Shown: in pieces, positions 42,052-51,217 of the stretch
Numbering within the stretch: position 1 is the first letter of the stretch
Layout of the letters: each line of letters starts with the position of its first letter
Origin: Hujiaoplasma nucleasis
Lineage (GTDB): Bacteria > Bacillota_I > Bacilli_A > Izemoplasmatales > Hujiaoplasmataceae
DNA: 64,000 bases
Assembly: GCF_013745115.1 (NCBI RefSeq)
Contig: NZ_CP051151.1
Coordinates: 930,001 to 994,000 of the forward strand
Direction: 5' to 3'
The notes under the pieces: model-generated
Told to the model about the DNA's origin: nothing
The model's database searches: none
Seen by the model: only the letters and a program-made list of their open reading frames with translations
Position numbers and translations under genes: made by a program

Positions 42052-42546
42052 TTACTCACATTTATAATTTAATCTATCTGCGATGATTTTTTCTGCTTCA
42101 GAAAGGGTTGATTTACCATGCATTTTATTAGAAAACGATATATAGTCATCAATAATAGATTCAATCTTACTTTGGTTATCTTCTACAAAGCCAATGGCTT
42201 TTTCTGTAGAACCAGAAAGGTTAGCTACCCATTCACTAAGACGTTTAATAACTGCGTGTTTTTTCTCATTACCCATTAAAAATGATTCACCTTTTTCTTT
42301 GGCAATTTGATTTTTCTCTTCAACGATCATAATGAACTCTTTTATAGTCTTTTGGATACTTTCATCAAAGACAATATCAGTTGCTTTGCTTACCAAATCT
42401 GAAACAACTTCTGATGAGCTTTTAATATCATCTTTAACTTCTTTAATGATAGTTGACAGATTGGTGCCTTCTTTATACTTTGATGACACATATAAAACAA
42501 GTGTTAAAACATTAGTAACTAGCAATATGCTTTCAAGTGTTGTCAT
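42052..42546 (-). CDS. Phage holin-like protein (LLH type)
   Basis: This 164-residue protein has one N-terminal membrane segment (about 5-22) and a long charged helical region (EKNQIAKEKGESFLMGNEKK near 80-100), like phage holins of the LLH family. It overlaps the next upstream gene by 14 nt. No endolysin accompanies it. Confidence 0.6.
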   Translation of the reverse strand: MTTLESILLVTNVLTLVLYVSSKYKEGTNLSTIIKEVKDDIKSSSEVVSDLVSKATDIVFDESIQKTIKEFIMIVEEKNQIAKEKGESFLMGNEKKHAVIKRLSEWVANLSGSTEKAIGFVEDNQSKIESIIDDYISFSNKMHGKSTLSEAEKIIADRLNYKCE

Positions 42547-42859
42547 TTGCTTTTCCTCCTATGTGGTTATAAATATTAACTTGTGAATCTTCTAATCTTG
42601 ATACTCGGTGTTCTAAGACATTAACATCTTTTTTTAGTGATTTAATATCTTGACCATGCATCTCCAATAAATTAAGCATTTTGATGTTTTGCTTTTCAAT
42701 CCCTTGTAACCTAATGATGATTTCATCATTTTTTGTTTTGTTATGTTTATCTTGTTTGCTGAATTGTTTTATCGTTGTAAGAATAACAACAACCATAGTT
42801 ACAATCCAATAAATTAAGTTTTCCATTCTAAATAAGTGTATAAGGTTATCCCAGTCCAC
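42533..42859 (-). CDS. Membrane-anchored coiled-coil protein (XhlA/BhlA-like)
   Basis: This protein of about 108 residues has a membrane segment at 12-32 and a coiled coil (EIIIRLQGIEKQNIKMLNLL and DIKSLKKDVNVLEHRVSRLE). The pattern recalls XhlA- or BhlA-type holin-associated proteins. The start is GTG 42859 (14-nt overlap with the preceding gene) or ATG 42826. Confidence 0.6.
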   Translation of the reverse strand: MDWDNLIHLFRMENLIYWIVTMVVVILTTIKQFSKQDKHNKTKNDEIIIRLQGIEKQNIKMLNLLEMHGQDIKSLKKDVNVLEHRVSRLEDSQVNIYNHIGGKANDNT

Positions 42860-43484
42860 ATTTAATCAACTCATTTCGGTAATTTTCTAAATAGTCTACT
42901 TGTTCTTTTATCTCTTTTATATAGGGTTTTGATTTCTCATTTTCCCAATTATGTTTAAAGTCCATCATCTTTGTAAACCAGGGTGCTTCTACAACAAGCT
43001 CATATTTATCTGTTTTATCATAATGATCAACCATACCCCTCATTCTAAAGATATGATAATGGGATTTAAAGTTCTTCTTTATTCCAAAGCGCATCTTTGT
43101 ATAGTTTAATAAGGCATCAAGTTGATTAATTAAAAACTTCTTATGATCAAATTGTTTTAAGTTTTGGTAATCTTGCTCAAAGTCATTATCTAGGTAAATC
43201 ACCTTATCTTTACAAACTAAAATATCATCAGCTGCACTCTTATAGTAATCAATGATAGTTTCATCAAAGAATTGTCTTTTAATGTAATCTTCTTTTGAAA
43301 AGGCAAAGATATCAATTTCACCCAATTGCACATGCATGTTACCTTTAAAACCATCTAAGACTGCCGTTATATCTATGTCACTAGTGTCATCATTAAAACC
43401 ATAACCTCTAGAGCCTGAATAATATAGAAGCAATACTTTACATGTTGGAAAGATATTCCTTACGAAAGACAATAAATCATCCAT
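42846..43484 (-). CDS. Nucleotidyltransferase-fold protein (RlaP/MNT-like)
   Basis: This 212-residue protein has the polymerase-beta fold signature YSGSRGYGFNDDTSDIDITA at about 23-42, with the GS and DxD residues intact, and a third carboxylate in GEIDIFAF near 60. Length and pattern resemble RlaP or other minimal nucleotidyltransferases that modify tRNA, protein or small molecules. Its place between tail-fibre and holin-like genes is unusual for a phage. It overlaps both neighbours. Confidence 0.75.
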   Translation of the reverse strand: MDDLLSFVRNIFPTCKVLLLYYSGSRGYGFNDDTSDIDITAVLDGFKGNMHVQLGEIDIFAFSKEDYIKRQFFDETIIDYYKSAADDILVCKDKVIYLDNDFEQDYQNLKQFDHKKFLINQLDALLNYTKMRFGIKKNFKSHYHIFRMRGMVDHYDKTDKYELVVEAPWFTKMMDFKHNWENEKSKPYIKEIKEQVDYLENYRNELIKCGLG

Positions 43485-43809
43485 CTATATCACCTTCTAA
43501 ATTAGTAAGCATAGGCTCTAATACATCAAAATCATCTAGAGCATCTTCAAAACCTATCACGTTTTCTTTAAGCCATTTATAAGATGCTACAATCGGATTA
43601 ACACCTAAAAACAAGGGATAATCTTCAAAAGGTATGGATATGTCTAGTTCTTCAATCGGCTTACTTTGCTTGGCTCTAGCTTCTTTCGATACATAAGATG
43701 CTAGGCAGATAGTAATCTTTTTATGAGCGTAACTTATATTAAAAGCTGTAATCCTGTGATAGCTTACCGATATATCAAACTTTGTGTATAACGCTTTTAT
43801 AATTGCCAT
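43477..43809 (-). CDS. Unknown phage protein
   Basis: This 110-residue soluble protein is not recognised. It is beta-rich at the start (KFDISVSYHRITAFNISYAH) and acidic at the end (EDALDDFDVLEPML). It overlaps the nucleotidyltransferase gene by 8 nt and could be its partner or a fibre-associated protein. Confidence 0.5.
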   Translation of the reverse strand: MAIIKALYTKFDISVSYHRITAFNISYAHKKITICLASYVSKEARAKQSKPIEELDISIPFEDYPLFLGVNPIVASYKWLKENVIGFEDALDDFDVLEPMLTNLEGDIDG

Positions 43810-43817
43810 TATTTTAC

Positions 43818-44498
43818 CTACTTTCTTTTCATCCTAAAGATTGTGACAGATATACTATCAGGTATACCAACTGAAACACCAGGATTAATATATATACCAC
43901 CAAGATTACCATTCACTGAATGGGCAAAATCAACCATCTTAATCGATGCATCATTTTGGTCATTATTTGTTGTGATACTTTTTCCATAAATAACCCACTG
44001 CTCTGTATCTAGATAATTTCTTTTGAATGTTGGTGATATTTCAAAATCTATGACTTTTGTAATACCACTTATGATACTTGGTCCTGATACATAACTATCC
44101 TCAATATAAAAGCGGTATTGATTTGAGTTTGATGCCTTTGTATGAGTTGTATTTTCAGTATTAACATGATGAGATACATATGAACCATATAGATTTGAGC
44201 TACTTGATGTTCTGTAATAAATGAAAGTATCAGATGTATCATTTGAGTTACCATAGGTACCTGCTATAACATGAACCTTATAAATATAATCTGGATCAAA
44301 GTCATATGATATGCTTCTGTAAGTTGATGAAGCCTCTGATAGATAAACTCTTTCAAAAGCTCCACCTATTTTTACAACGGATGACTGACCTCTGGCATAA
44401 AGAACCTCATTTGTATAATCAAAGGCAAGCTCACCCAAATGAGACATATTAGAAGTGGTGGGTTTGGTCGAGCCTCTTTTGACTCTGATAATAGCCAC
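43818..44498 (-). CDS. Phage tail fibre / tip protein
   Basis: This 226-residue protein opens with IRVKRGSTKPTTSNMSHLGE and LAFDYTNEVLYARGQ, a fibre N-terminal module like that of Mtd-type receptor-binding proteins. The rest is beta-rich, with many Ser, Thr and Tyr. GTG 44498 overlaps the stop of the preceding fibre gene (TAGTG). The N-terminus is related in pattern to that of the preceding gene. Confidence 0.65.
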   Translation of the reverse strand: MAIIRVKRGSTKPTTSNMSHLGELAFDYTNEVLYARGQSSVVKIGGAFERVYLSEASSTYRSISYDFDPDYIYKVHVIAGTYGNSNDTSDTFIYYRTSSSSNLYGSYVSHHVNTENTTHTKASNSNQYRFYIEDSYVSGPSIISGITKVIDFEISPTFKRNYLDTEQWVIYGKSITTNNDQNDASIKMVDFAHSVNGNLGGIYINPGVSVGIPDSISVTIFRMKRK

Positions 44499-45349
44499 TA
44501 GTAAGTCCCACCATCAATGACAGACGTTGGTTGAAGCACTTTTGTTTCATCAATACCTAATTGATATGTAATTCTTTTAGGAGTGTAATCACTGTCAATG
44601 ACCGGATACATGACAAGTCCCTTATAGATAGCTTTATTAGCATAATTTGTTGGAGACGTTGCTAGAGAGGTTCCTGTTGATTCATATATTCTAGCATCTG
44701 CAATTGTATTCAATGTGTTTCGCTGAATATCTGTTAAGTGTGATACATTTCCTTTATGGGCATTAAATGTTGCATTAGATACACCACCTAATCCTGCTAA
44801 AGATATAGTTACTGCTCCAGTTTGCCCATTCACACTAGAGACTGCATCTGTTGGGCTAAGTAGTTCTTGCCAACTGGCTAAGTTATTATAGCTTGAGTTC
44901 TTTAGGATATAAGACTTATTCTTATCGGTTCTAATGGCCACGTCCCCTTCTTGTGCATTAGATAAAGCAAGCATTGCTGATTGGCTTGATACTACATAAG
45001 TATTGGTCATGGCAATCTTTGGCACAATGCTATCAGCTAGTTTTCCACTAGAGTTTAGAACAGGAATATTTCCACTACTGGTTCCTGTATTTTTAGTAGA
45101 GGCTGTTCCTAGATTCAAAGCAGTTATTTTTGTATCGATTTGGTTATTTACCTTGCCTACACCTGGTATTTTTAAATAGTCTGATTCTGCTAATGGGTTA
45201 GAACTATTACCCGTTTTATCCCCTTTAGCAATATATAAATGCTCACCATTAAAATCAACTTGTGGTTCTCCTGCTTTTATAGAACCACTTGACCCAGTTA
45301 GTGGACCGGTTCCTGAAGTTGTTCTTCTTTTAATTTGAATTGTTGCCAT
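44498..45349 (-). CDS. Phage tail fibre protein
   Basis: This 283-residue protein has the same fibre-type N-terminus (IQIKRRTTSGTGPLTGSSGS, then EPQVDFNGEHLYIAKGD). The common fibre motif SVNGQTGAVTISLAGLGGV sits mid-protein, and a DIQRNTLNTIADARIYES segment follows. It probably forms a trimeric host-recognition fibre. Confidence 0.75.
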   Translation of the reverse strand: MATIQIKRRTTSGTGPLTGSSGSIKAGEPQVDFNGEHLYIAKGDKTGNSSNPLAESDYLKIPGVGKVNNQIDTKITALNLGTASTKNTGTSSGNIPVLNSSGKLADSIVPKIAMTNTYVVSSQSAMLALSNAQEGDVAIRTDKNKSYILKNSSYNNLASWQELLSPTDAVSSVNGQTGAVTISLAGLGGVSNATFNAHKGNVSHLTDIQRNTLNTIADARIYESTGTSLATSPTNYANKAIYKGLVMYPVIDSDYTPKRITYQLGIDETKVLQPTSVIDGGTY

Positions 45350-45361
45350 TTCTTATCTCCT

Positions 45362-46135
45362 TTACTTTTTCAAAAACACACTTGTAATATTATGTATGCT
45401 ACTACCTGCACTTAAGGTGACTGTGCCGTTTTCATAAACAACACCAAGTGAGTAATCACCACTCCCAAACCTATAAGCAATAGATGTATTAGATCCCACA
45501 AATAAAAATATGGCTTCACCTGGAAAGGTAATGATGGTTGAATTATTAATGGTGACATAAACTATAGAGTCCATTAATTCTACAGAACTCGCAACTGAAA
45601 AGGTATAAGTACCGCTCATCACTCTATTCAGTGTTTTCCTTTTAGGTAAATACCTGCTTTTTATGTCTGCATCTAAGTCATCTACTCTAATCTTATCTTT
45701 TTCAATCATAAATCTTTCATAGTTGGAAAGTGACAGAGCAGTTGTGGTTTTTGTGTAAGCACATAAGACCAGTTCATATAAACCACCGCTTTTATTTAAG
45801 TTTGTTCTAGTTAAAGACGGATAACTTCCTGTTTGTTCCTTTAAGTATAAACTAGCTGTCTGATCTGATGTATTAACACCTAAAACAACAAAACCATGTT
45901 TGTTTGAATCAGGTGAAACGCCAATACTTGTTTGATTTTCTATATAGATAATTCTTCCATAAATTGATACATAGCCATCACTAAAGGTAATGGTGTTATT
46001 GGCTAGTGTATAATCACATTCTCCCTTTAAGCCTTTTAAAATCCCTACATCAGCAGAAAACAAAAAATGATATAAGTCAGCATCTACTTTAGAGGTCACA
46101 TTACCACCCTCAAAGGTTATCTTTTGTATGCCCAT
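45362..46135 (-). CDS. Phage tail-tip / baseplate protein
   Basis: This 257-residue beta-rich protein (ITFEGGNVTSKVDADLYHFL at the start) resembles adapter or upper-baseplate proteins lying between the tail endopeptidase-like gene and the fibres. A C-terminal jelly-roll-like domain is likely. Its start overlaps the upstream stop by one base (TAATG). Confidence 0.6.
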   Translation of the reverse strand: MGIQKITFEGGNVTSKVDADLYHFLFSADVGILKGLKGECDYTLANNTITFSDGYVSIYGRIIYIENQTSIGVSPDSNKHGFVVLGVNTSDQTASLYLKEQTGSYPSLTRTNLNKSGGLYELVLCAYTKTTTALSLSNYERFMIEKDKIRVDDLDADIKSRYLPKRKTLNRVMSGTYTFSVASSVELMDSIVYVTINNSTIITFPGEAIFLFVGSNTSIAYRFGSGDYSLGVVYENGTVTLSAGSSIHNITSVFLKK

Positions 46136-47253
46136 TAAAACTCTCCTCCATCTATATTTGTGTTTGTTATGGTTATATTACTAGTTGTTTGCTTTGATTT
46201 ATTGTTACTTAGCAATTGTATTTTCTCTGTTAACTTGACTCTATATTCCCCTAAGGTAACTAATGCATAATTCATTGAATCTTTAAAGCTAATACCTGTC
46301 ACGATTGATTCATATGTTTTTCCCTTATGGATAAAGGAAACATAATCGCCTAAATTGATATTTTCAAATGGTATAAAGACTTTATTATTCATATCGATCA
46401 TAAATTCTATATTGTGATCTAACTTTGATTTGACCATGTCACTTCTTGCTTTAGTATCTAATGTATCAAAATCTTTATCTGTATACATATAAGTTCTAGA
46501 CATGACACTATTGTATCTTTTATCAGGTATTGGACTTTCTGTAATATGGCCATTTGTAAGCAAATAATAAGTTTTTATTGATTTGTGTATCTGATTATCA
46601 CTTCTTGGATAAAAGATTACCTTGTTTATAAGCTGACTAGTTGAGTCATTGGTTTTAATATTTAAGATAGAAGAAAAGTCACTTCTCATTTTAATTCCAC
46701 TTTTAACTGGAAGGATACGAAAAACAATGCCTGTGATTCGTCCTCTTAAATAAGTGACATCCGTTGAAAAACTCAAACCATAACTTTTTGATCCAAGTTC
46801 AAATATCTTTGATATATTAATAATTTTATCTGAGTCAAAGTTTAATTGTCCATTAACACTTGTTTCCTTCTCGATAGTTAAGTAATTTAAGTTTTGCATG
46901 CTATCTGAGTTATTTTTAAAATGACTTGTAATGACTTGATATATATAGTCTGCTACATCACCACTAAAACTAATGGCTGGTGTATCCAAATTAAAAATCT
47001 CTCTAAAATCGAGAGATTTAATCATGCTTGTAAAATCATCATTTAATTCGATACTTTCTAAGATACCAATATAAGAAAACTTATCCGTTTTTAGGACTAA
47101 AATATCCCCAATTTTACAATTTATATTTATTTTGTTAACTTTGAAACTCGATCGTTTAATTAAGACCATATCTAATACAAGTTGATAATTGTTAGAAATT
47201 CTTGCGTTATCCTTATATTGAAGTGTGTGTCTATCTAGGAATATTAGTTTCAT
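46135..47253 (-). CDS. Phage tail-associated protein (Tal / Gp37-like)
   Basis: This 372-residue protein sits where siphoviruses encode Tal, after Dit. It has the pattern of Gp37-like or prophage endopeptidase-tail proteins (NLGDYVSFIHKGKTYESIVT near 295-320). No lysin domain is fused. It would form the tail-tip hub. Confidence 0.65.
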   Translation of the reverse strand: MKLIFLDRHTLQYKDNARISNNYQLVLDMVLIKRSSFKVNKININCKIGDILVLKTDKFSYIGILESIELNDDFTSMIKSLDFREIFNLDTPAISFSGDVADYIYQVITSHFKNNSDSMQNLNYLTIEKETSVNGQLNFDSDKIINISKIFELGSKSYGLSFSTDVTYLRGRITGIVFRILPVKSGIKMRSDFSSILNIKTNDSTSQLINKVIFYPRSDNQIHKSIKTYYLLTNGHITESPIPDKRYNSVMSRTYMYTDKDFDTLDTKARSDMVKSKLDHNIEFMIDMNNKVFIPFENINLGDYVSFIHKGKTYESIVTGISFKDSMNYALVTLGEYRVKLTEKIQLLSNNKSKQTTSNITITNTNIDGGEF

Positions 47254-47255
47254 AA

Positions 47256-48086
47256 CTATATACCCAAGTAACCTTCAAGAACCTTAATCTTGCAGATAGA
47301 CTCAGATGAAACACCTGGCTTAAACTCAACTTCATAATCCCCATGATCTAAGAATATAAAGTTATCAAGTTCAAAATCTTGAAGACCATAGATGTCAGTA
47401 ATGACTCCTGATTCATCCATAGTCATTTCTTGTTGGCTAGGAATTGCATTAATTGTGATATTTGCATTTTCTGCACTTAGATATAAACGCAATATCGATA
47501 CCACTTCTTGGTTCTTCTTAATAAGCACTTCAGGGTTATTAACATTACCTAAGATTTCAATTACTAGTGGTGCTTGATCTAGTCCTTCATTTTTAATATA
47601 AGCCTTACCTTCATATGAACTTGAATAAAAGTATGGATACATGTAAGGATAGACTTTTCCACTTCTTGAGCCATTGGCAATAATCTCATATGTCTTTTCC
47701 TTTAACCATAAGGATAACTTTTTAAAGATAATCTGGCTTTGAATTGTACTTGCTACAAGTTCTGCTTTTGATAGACTTGCAATATCAACACAACAATACG
47801 CTTTAAATGCATCATTTTCATAATAGAGTTTAAATGCTTTATGACCCTTACTAATAAAATCCACAAAGGCTTTATAACCCTGATAACCTTTTAAAAAAAC
47901 TAAGGTTTCTGTAATTTCAGATAATGGTATATTATAATCTGAGCGTTGATAAAACTGACTATATTCTAGATACTTTAAATCTAGAGAAAAACCAAGACCA
48001 CTAATCTCTGAGATAATGGTCTGGTTTTTATGGTTGAAATAATAAATATCACCGTATTCATTTTCTAAGTAAAATTGTCTAATCAA
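47256..48086 (-). CDS. Distal tail protein (Dit-like)
   Basis: This 276-residue protein follows the tape measure, as Dit does, and has the family's layout of an N-terminal ring domain and a beta galectin-like C-terminal part. The start is TTG 48086, overlapping the tape-measure stop by 4 nt, with GGAGG 9 nt upstream inside that gene. Confidence 0.75.
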   Translation of the reverse strand: MIRQFYLENEYGDIYYFNHKNQTIISEISGLGFSLDLKYLEYSQFYQRSDYNIPLSEITETLVFLKGYQGYKAFVDFISKGHKAFKLYYENDAFKAYCCVDIASLSKAELVASTIQSQIIFKKLSLWLKEKTYEIIANGSRSGKVYPYMYPYFYSSSYEGKAYIKNEGLDQAPLVIEILGNVNNPEVLIKKNQEVVSILRLYLSAENANITINAIPSQQEMTMDESGVITDIYGLQDFELDNFIFLDHGDYEVEFKPGVSSESICKIKVLEGYLGI

Positions 48087-50092
48087 ATGACATTACCTCC
48101 TAATGCTTGATTAATAGAATCAATGTCAAAGGTTGGCGCTGTTGTATTAATCGTTATGTTGTTTGTATTGTTTGTTGATGAACTAGAGTTAGAGTTATTA
48201 ACAGTACTTGATCCTTTTAAATTAAAGGTATCTGAAAAGAAATCTCCAACACCACCAAAAAAGCCTCCAACTTTACTCGCTGCATTAGAGGCAAAGTCAC
48301 CTATGCCATCTGTAACCTTATTAGCAATATTAGATATGCCTTCTGTTACACTTGAAAAGGTATCCTTGACCTTACCACCAAAGTCCCCAATCTTTGAAGG
48401 AAGCTCACCAATCCACTCAAATATCTTTTGAATGAACTCAACTATTTTTTGAACAACTTTTAAGACTGGATCAAGAACAGTTTTTAAGATATTTATTGCT
48501 GGAACTAAGATTGCATTTAAAACTTCTCCTACGACAGTTATAAGTGGTGCTAATAAACCTAGTATCTCAGCAAACATCTGAATTTGAGTAATCAGTGGCA
48601 TTAAAATGACATCTAGTATAGGCACTAAGAGTTCAACTAGCATAATGACTAATTCAATGATGACATCAAGGATTGGTTGTAAAGCCGTCATGAGACTATC
48701 GACTATTGCAAGTATAGGCGGAAGTAACTGCATGAAAGTTTCCATAAGTCTTTCTAGCAAGGATCTAAACTCTTCACTTTGAAATAGCGCCATCACCAAT
48801 ATAGCAATTAAAGCACCAATACCAAGTGTCGCTGCATTGATACCAACTCCAGCAAATATACCTGATGTACCCACTGCTTTTAAACTCATTGAAACCATAT
48901 TTAACAAAGGTCCAACTTTACCTACAACACTTAAAACAGGTCCAATCGCAACTACAAGTCCTGTTAAAGTTCCAATGATTTTCTTTGTACTTGAGTCTAT
49001 ATTTTTCCATTTATCGATCCAGTCTTTTAAAGTTGGAATCACATTATCTCTTATCTTAATCGTTAGACTTTGAATGGCCGGAAGTAAGGTAGACGCTAGG
49101 TCTACACCTAAACTAGAGACCGCTTGTTTAGTTCTATCTAGTGCATCTGTAAACTCACCAGCTTGAGCGGCTTGTTCATTGGTAACGATACCTAGTTCTC
49201 TTGCTTCATTTCTTAAATCGTTTATAGTAGCTGCTTCTTGAGTTAAAACAGGAATAATATCAGCTGCCACTCTTTCGCTTAATAAATCATTAGCCACACC
49301 AACTCTTATGGCTTCATCTTCTACTTCACTTAAAGCATCTCTAATAAGTGCAAATGCTTGATCAGCATTCTTACCTTTTAAATCATCAATACTTAGCCCA
49401 ATTAACGCAAGGCTATCTGCATACTTGTCACCATTACCTGTCGCTATCTCACCCAAAAGACCATTAACCTTCATGAAGGCTTTTTCCATTCTTTCAGTTG
49501 AGACACCTAAAATAGTCGCAGAGTGATTCCACTCCTGCATTTGTTCTGCAGATAATCCTAGTTTTTCAGCTGTGTCACCTATCTCATCAGATGCATATGC
49601 AGATTTTATTGAGAATGCTGTTAAAGCAGAAACGGCTCCTAATATAGGAACCGTTACAGATTTTGTTAATGTAGAGCCAATTTTACCAATCTTTTCAAAA
49701 TTAGCATTACTCAATTCTTTTATCTTATTTCCTGTTTTTTCTAGTTGTCCATTGAACTTAGCAAGGGATGCTTCAGTATATTGAACATTTCGTTTTAACT
49801 TAGAAAATTCCTCTTGGCTCATATCACCAAGTTGGACAGCTTTTTTAGCTTTATCAAGTTCTTGATTTTGAGTACTTAACTTCTTTTTTGTTTGAACTAA
49901 GATATCATTTAGTTTATCTTGTTTTTGTTTCCAAAGTTCTAGATTAGTACTATCATATCTAAGGTTTGTATTAATAGCTCTTAAATCTTTGTTCTGTTCT
50001 TTAAGGTCTTTTTTGATACCTTTTAGTTCGTTTTCTAAATCTTTACCATCAAGGCTTAACTTTATATTTAATCCTTTGACTGTCTCAGCCAT
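48083..50092 (-). CDS. Phage tail tape measure protein
   Basis: This 669-residue protein has an N-terminal coiled coil (DGKDLENELKGIKKDLKEQN), a TMP segment (EEFSKLKRNVQYTEASLAKF), hydrophobic membrane-like stretches between about 355 and 520, and a Ser/Asn-rich end. Length sets the tail length; this one implies a tail near 100 nm (inference). The start has GGAGGTG. Confidence 0.88.
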   Translation of the reverse strand: MAETVKGLNIKLSLDGKDLENELKGIKKDLKEQNKDLRAINTNLRYDSTNLELWKQKQDKLNDILVQTKKKLSTQNQELDKAKKAVQLGDMSQEEFSKLKRNVQYTEASLAKFNGQLEKTGNKIKELSNANFEKIGKIGSTLTKSVTVPILGAVSALTAFSIKSAYASDEIGDTAEKLGLSAEQMQEWNHSATILGVSTERMEKAFMKVNGLLGEIATGNGDKYADSLALIGLSIDDLKGKNADQAFALIRDALSEVEDEAIRVGVANDLLSERVAADIIPVLTQEAATINDLRNEARELGIVTNEQAAQAGEFTDALDRTKQAVSSLGVDLASTLLPAIQSLTIKIRDNVIPTLKDWIDKWKNIDSSTKKIIGTLTGLVVAIGPVLSVVGKVGPLLNMVSMSLKAVGTSGIFAGVGINAATLGIGALIAILVMALFQSEEFRSLLERLMETFMQLLPPILAIVDSLMTALQPILDVIIELVIMLVELLVPILDVILMPLITQIQMFAEILGLLAPLITVVGEVLNAILVPAINILKTVLDPVLKVVQKIVEFIQKIFEWIGELPSKIGDFGGKVKDTFSSVTEGISNIANKVTDGIGDFASNAASKVGGFFGGVGDFFSDTFNLKGSSTVNNSNSSSSTNNTNNITINTTAPTFDIDSINQALGGNVI

Positions 50093-50118
50093 TAATAGTC
50101 ACCTCCAGTGTAAAAGAA

Positions 50119-50142
50119 AAACACATCAGTTTTGATGTGTTT
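50119..50142 (-). terminator. Terminator between nuclease-like moron and tape measure
   Basis: A 10-bp stem AAACACATCA/TGATGTGTTT with a 4-nt loop is followed by a T-rich tract on the minus strand, directly after the moron stop codon. Confidence 0.85.
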
Positions 50143-50926
50143 AATCTAGTTTTGTTATCAAGTATCCAATATAGACATTTAATTCATTAGATTTATATTT
50201 TATTTTGGCTTTATTGGTTTCTTTAAATTTCAAAGGAAATTCAATAATATCACCTGAACTTAACTCTTTATTTACACCAATAAATTTTAAATATTTTTTC
50301 AGGTCTCTTTTATTTGTTTCTAAAGAACTGGTTATAGTTTTATGAGTAACGAATTGATGAATGATAAATAGTGCAACATCTGACTTATTTAAATTTGCCT
50401 CAGTAATTGTTCCAATCAAACCTGAAAATAACTGATATCTTAATCCGCTAAACTCATCGTATGATAAATCATTATTATTACGATTCAGCGAATCAAAAAT
50501 TGCATCAAGTCTTAAATCTAAATTTGATTTTTTTCCTTTAGCTCTTGTATTAATAACATATTGATATTTATCTTTAATCAACTCAGCGTATTCTTCATTA
50601 CCTTTCGCTTCAATTCCAATTGTCATTTGCCCTTTGTTATATATTACTTTCTTAAAAAGAAGATCATGGTTTCTTGGTCCGCCTTTATAATTATCAAAAT
50701 ATGTTGTTGCCTCAAAATAGCCATCATTCAATTTAAATCCACTAAACTTTTCACTAATCATTTTATCAAATTCATTGTTATCTTCATTAAACCAATATCT
50801 ACAAAGTGACTCAGCACTTTTTCCTTCGCACCAATCTTTTTTCTTAGTTTTATTTTTTAAGAAGGCCTCTTTAATATCACCATAACTATCTACTTTAGAA
50901 TCTTTTTTCATAAAATACAAATTCAT
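50141..50926 (-). CDS. PD-(D/E)xK-like nuclease, phage moron
   Basis: This 261-residue protein interrupts the tail-gene order and carries its own promoter and terminator. GGPRNHDLLFKK followed by TIGIEAKGNEEYAEL (about residues 80-115) matches the D...ExK core of PD-(D/E)xK nucleases. The family is otherwise unknown. Such cargo often protects the lysogen from other phages or DNA. Confidence 0.6.
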   Translation of the reverse strand: MNLYFMKKDSKVDSYGDIKEAFLKNKTKKKDWCEGKSAESLCRYWFNEDNNEFDKMISEKFSGFKLNDGYFEATTYFDNYKGGPRNHDLLFKKVIYNKGQMTIGIEAKGNEEYAELIKDKYQYVINTRAKGKKSNLDLRLDAIFDSLNRNNNDLSYDEFSGLRYQLFSGLIGTITEANLNKSDVALFIIHQFVTHKTITSSLETNKRDLKKYLKFIGVNKELSSGDIIEFPLKFKETNKAKIKYKSNELNVYIGYLITKLD

Positions 50927-50953
50927 AAAACTTCACCATCCTCATCTAGAGCA

Positions 50954-50962
50954 ATTATACCA
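50954..50962 (-). promoter_or_regulatory. Extended -10 promoter of the nuclease-like moron
   Basis: TGGTATAAT lies on the minus strand 27 nt before the moron ATG. No good -35 box is seen, but an extended -10 does not need one. Confidence 0.65.
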
Positions 50963-50983
50963 TACAAATATCATAGAAACACC

Positions 50984-51217
50984 TTAAACTAAAAAGGCAT
51001 CAATATCACTTTGCGTTGCTTTTTTTGATGATTGATTACCATTAATCACATTCATTTCCAGTTCAACAATCTCAAAATATGTGTCTAGATCAAAGCTCTT
51101 GGTATCTTCAATTGATAAACCTAAGTGAGCCAGATTAAAGATGATGTTTGCAGTTATATTTGATTCATCATTTACTTTTTGAGGGGTGCTTGGGAGAGTC
51201 TCCTTTTTGAAAGGTAC
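50984..51217 (-). CDS. Tail assembly chaperone, frameshifted T part (gpT-like)
   Basis: After the chaperone gene stops at 51168, a second frame stays open from 51217 to a TAA at 50984. It encodes NDESNITANIIFNLAHLGLS then IEDTKSFDLDTYFEIVELEM and onwards. It has no start codon near its beginning, so it is expected only as a G-T fusion, as in lambda gpGT. The needed shift is +1 (or -2), within the 48-nt overlap. Confidence 0.7.
   Translation of the reverse strand, partial: VPFKKETLPSTPQKVNDESNITANIIFNLAHLGLSIEDTKSFDLDTYFEIVELEMNVINGNQSSKKATQSDIDAFLV

Noticed and set aside
43818-44498. Diversity-generating retroelement suggested by the Mtd-like fibre N-terminus
   Set aside because: No reverse transcriptase, template repeat or variable repeat is visible in the window.
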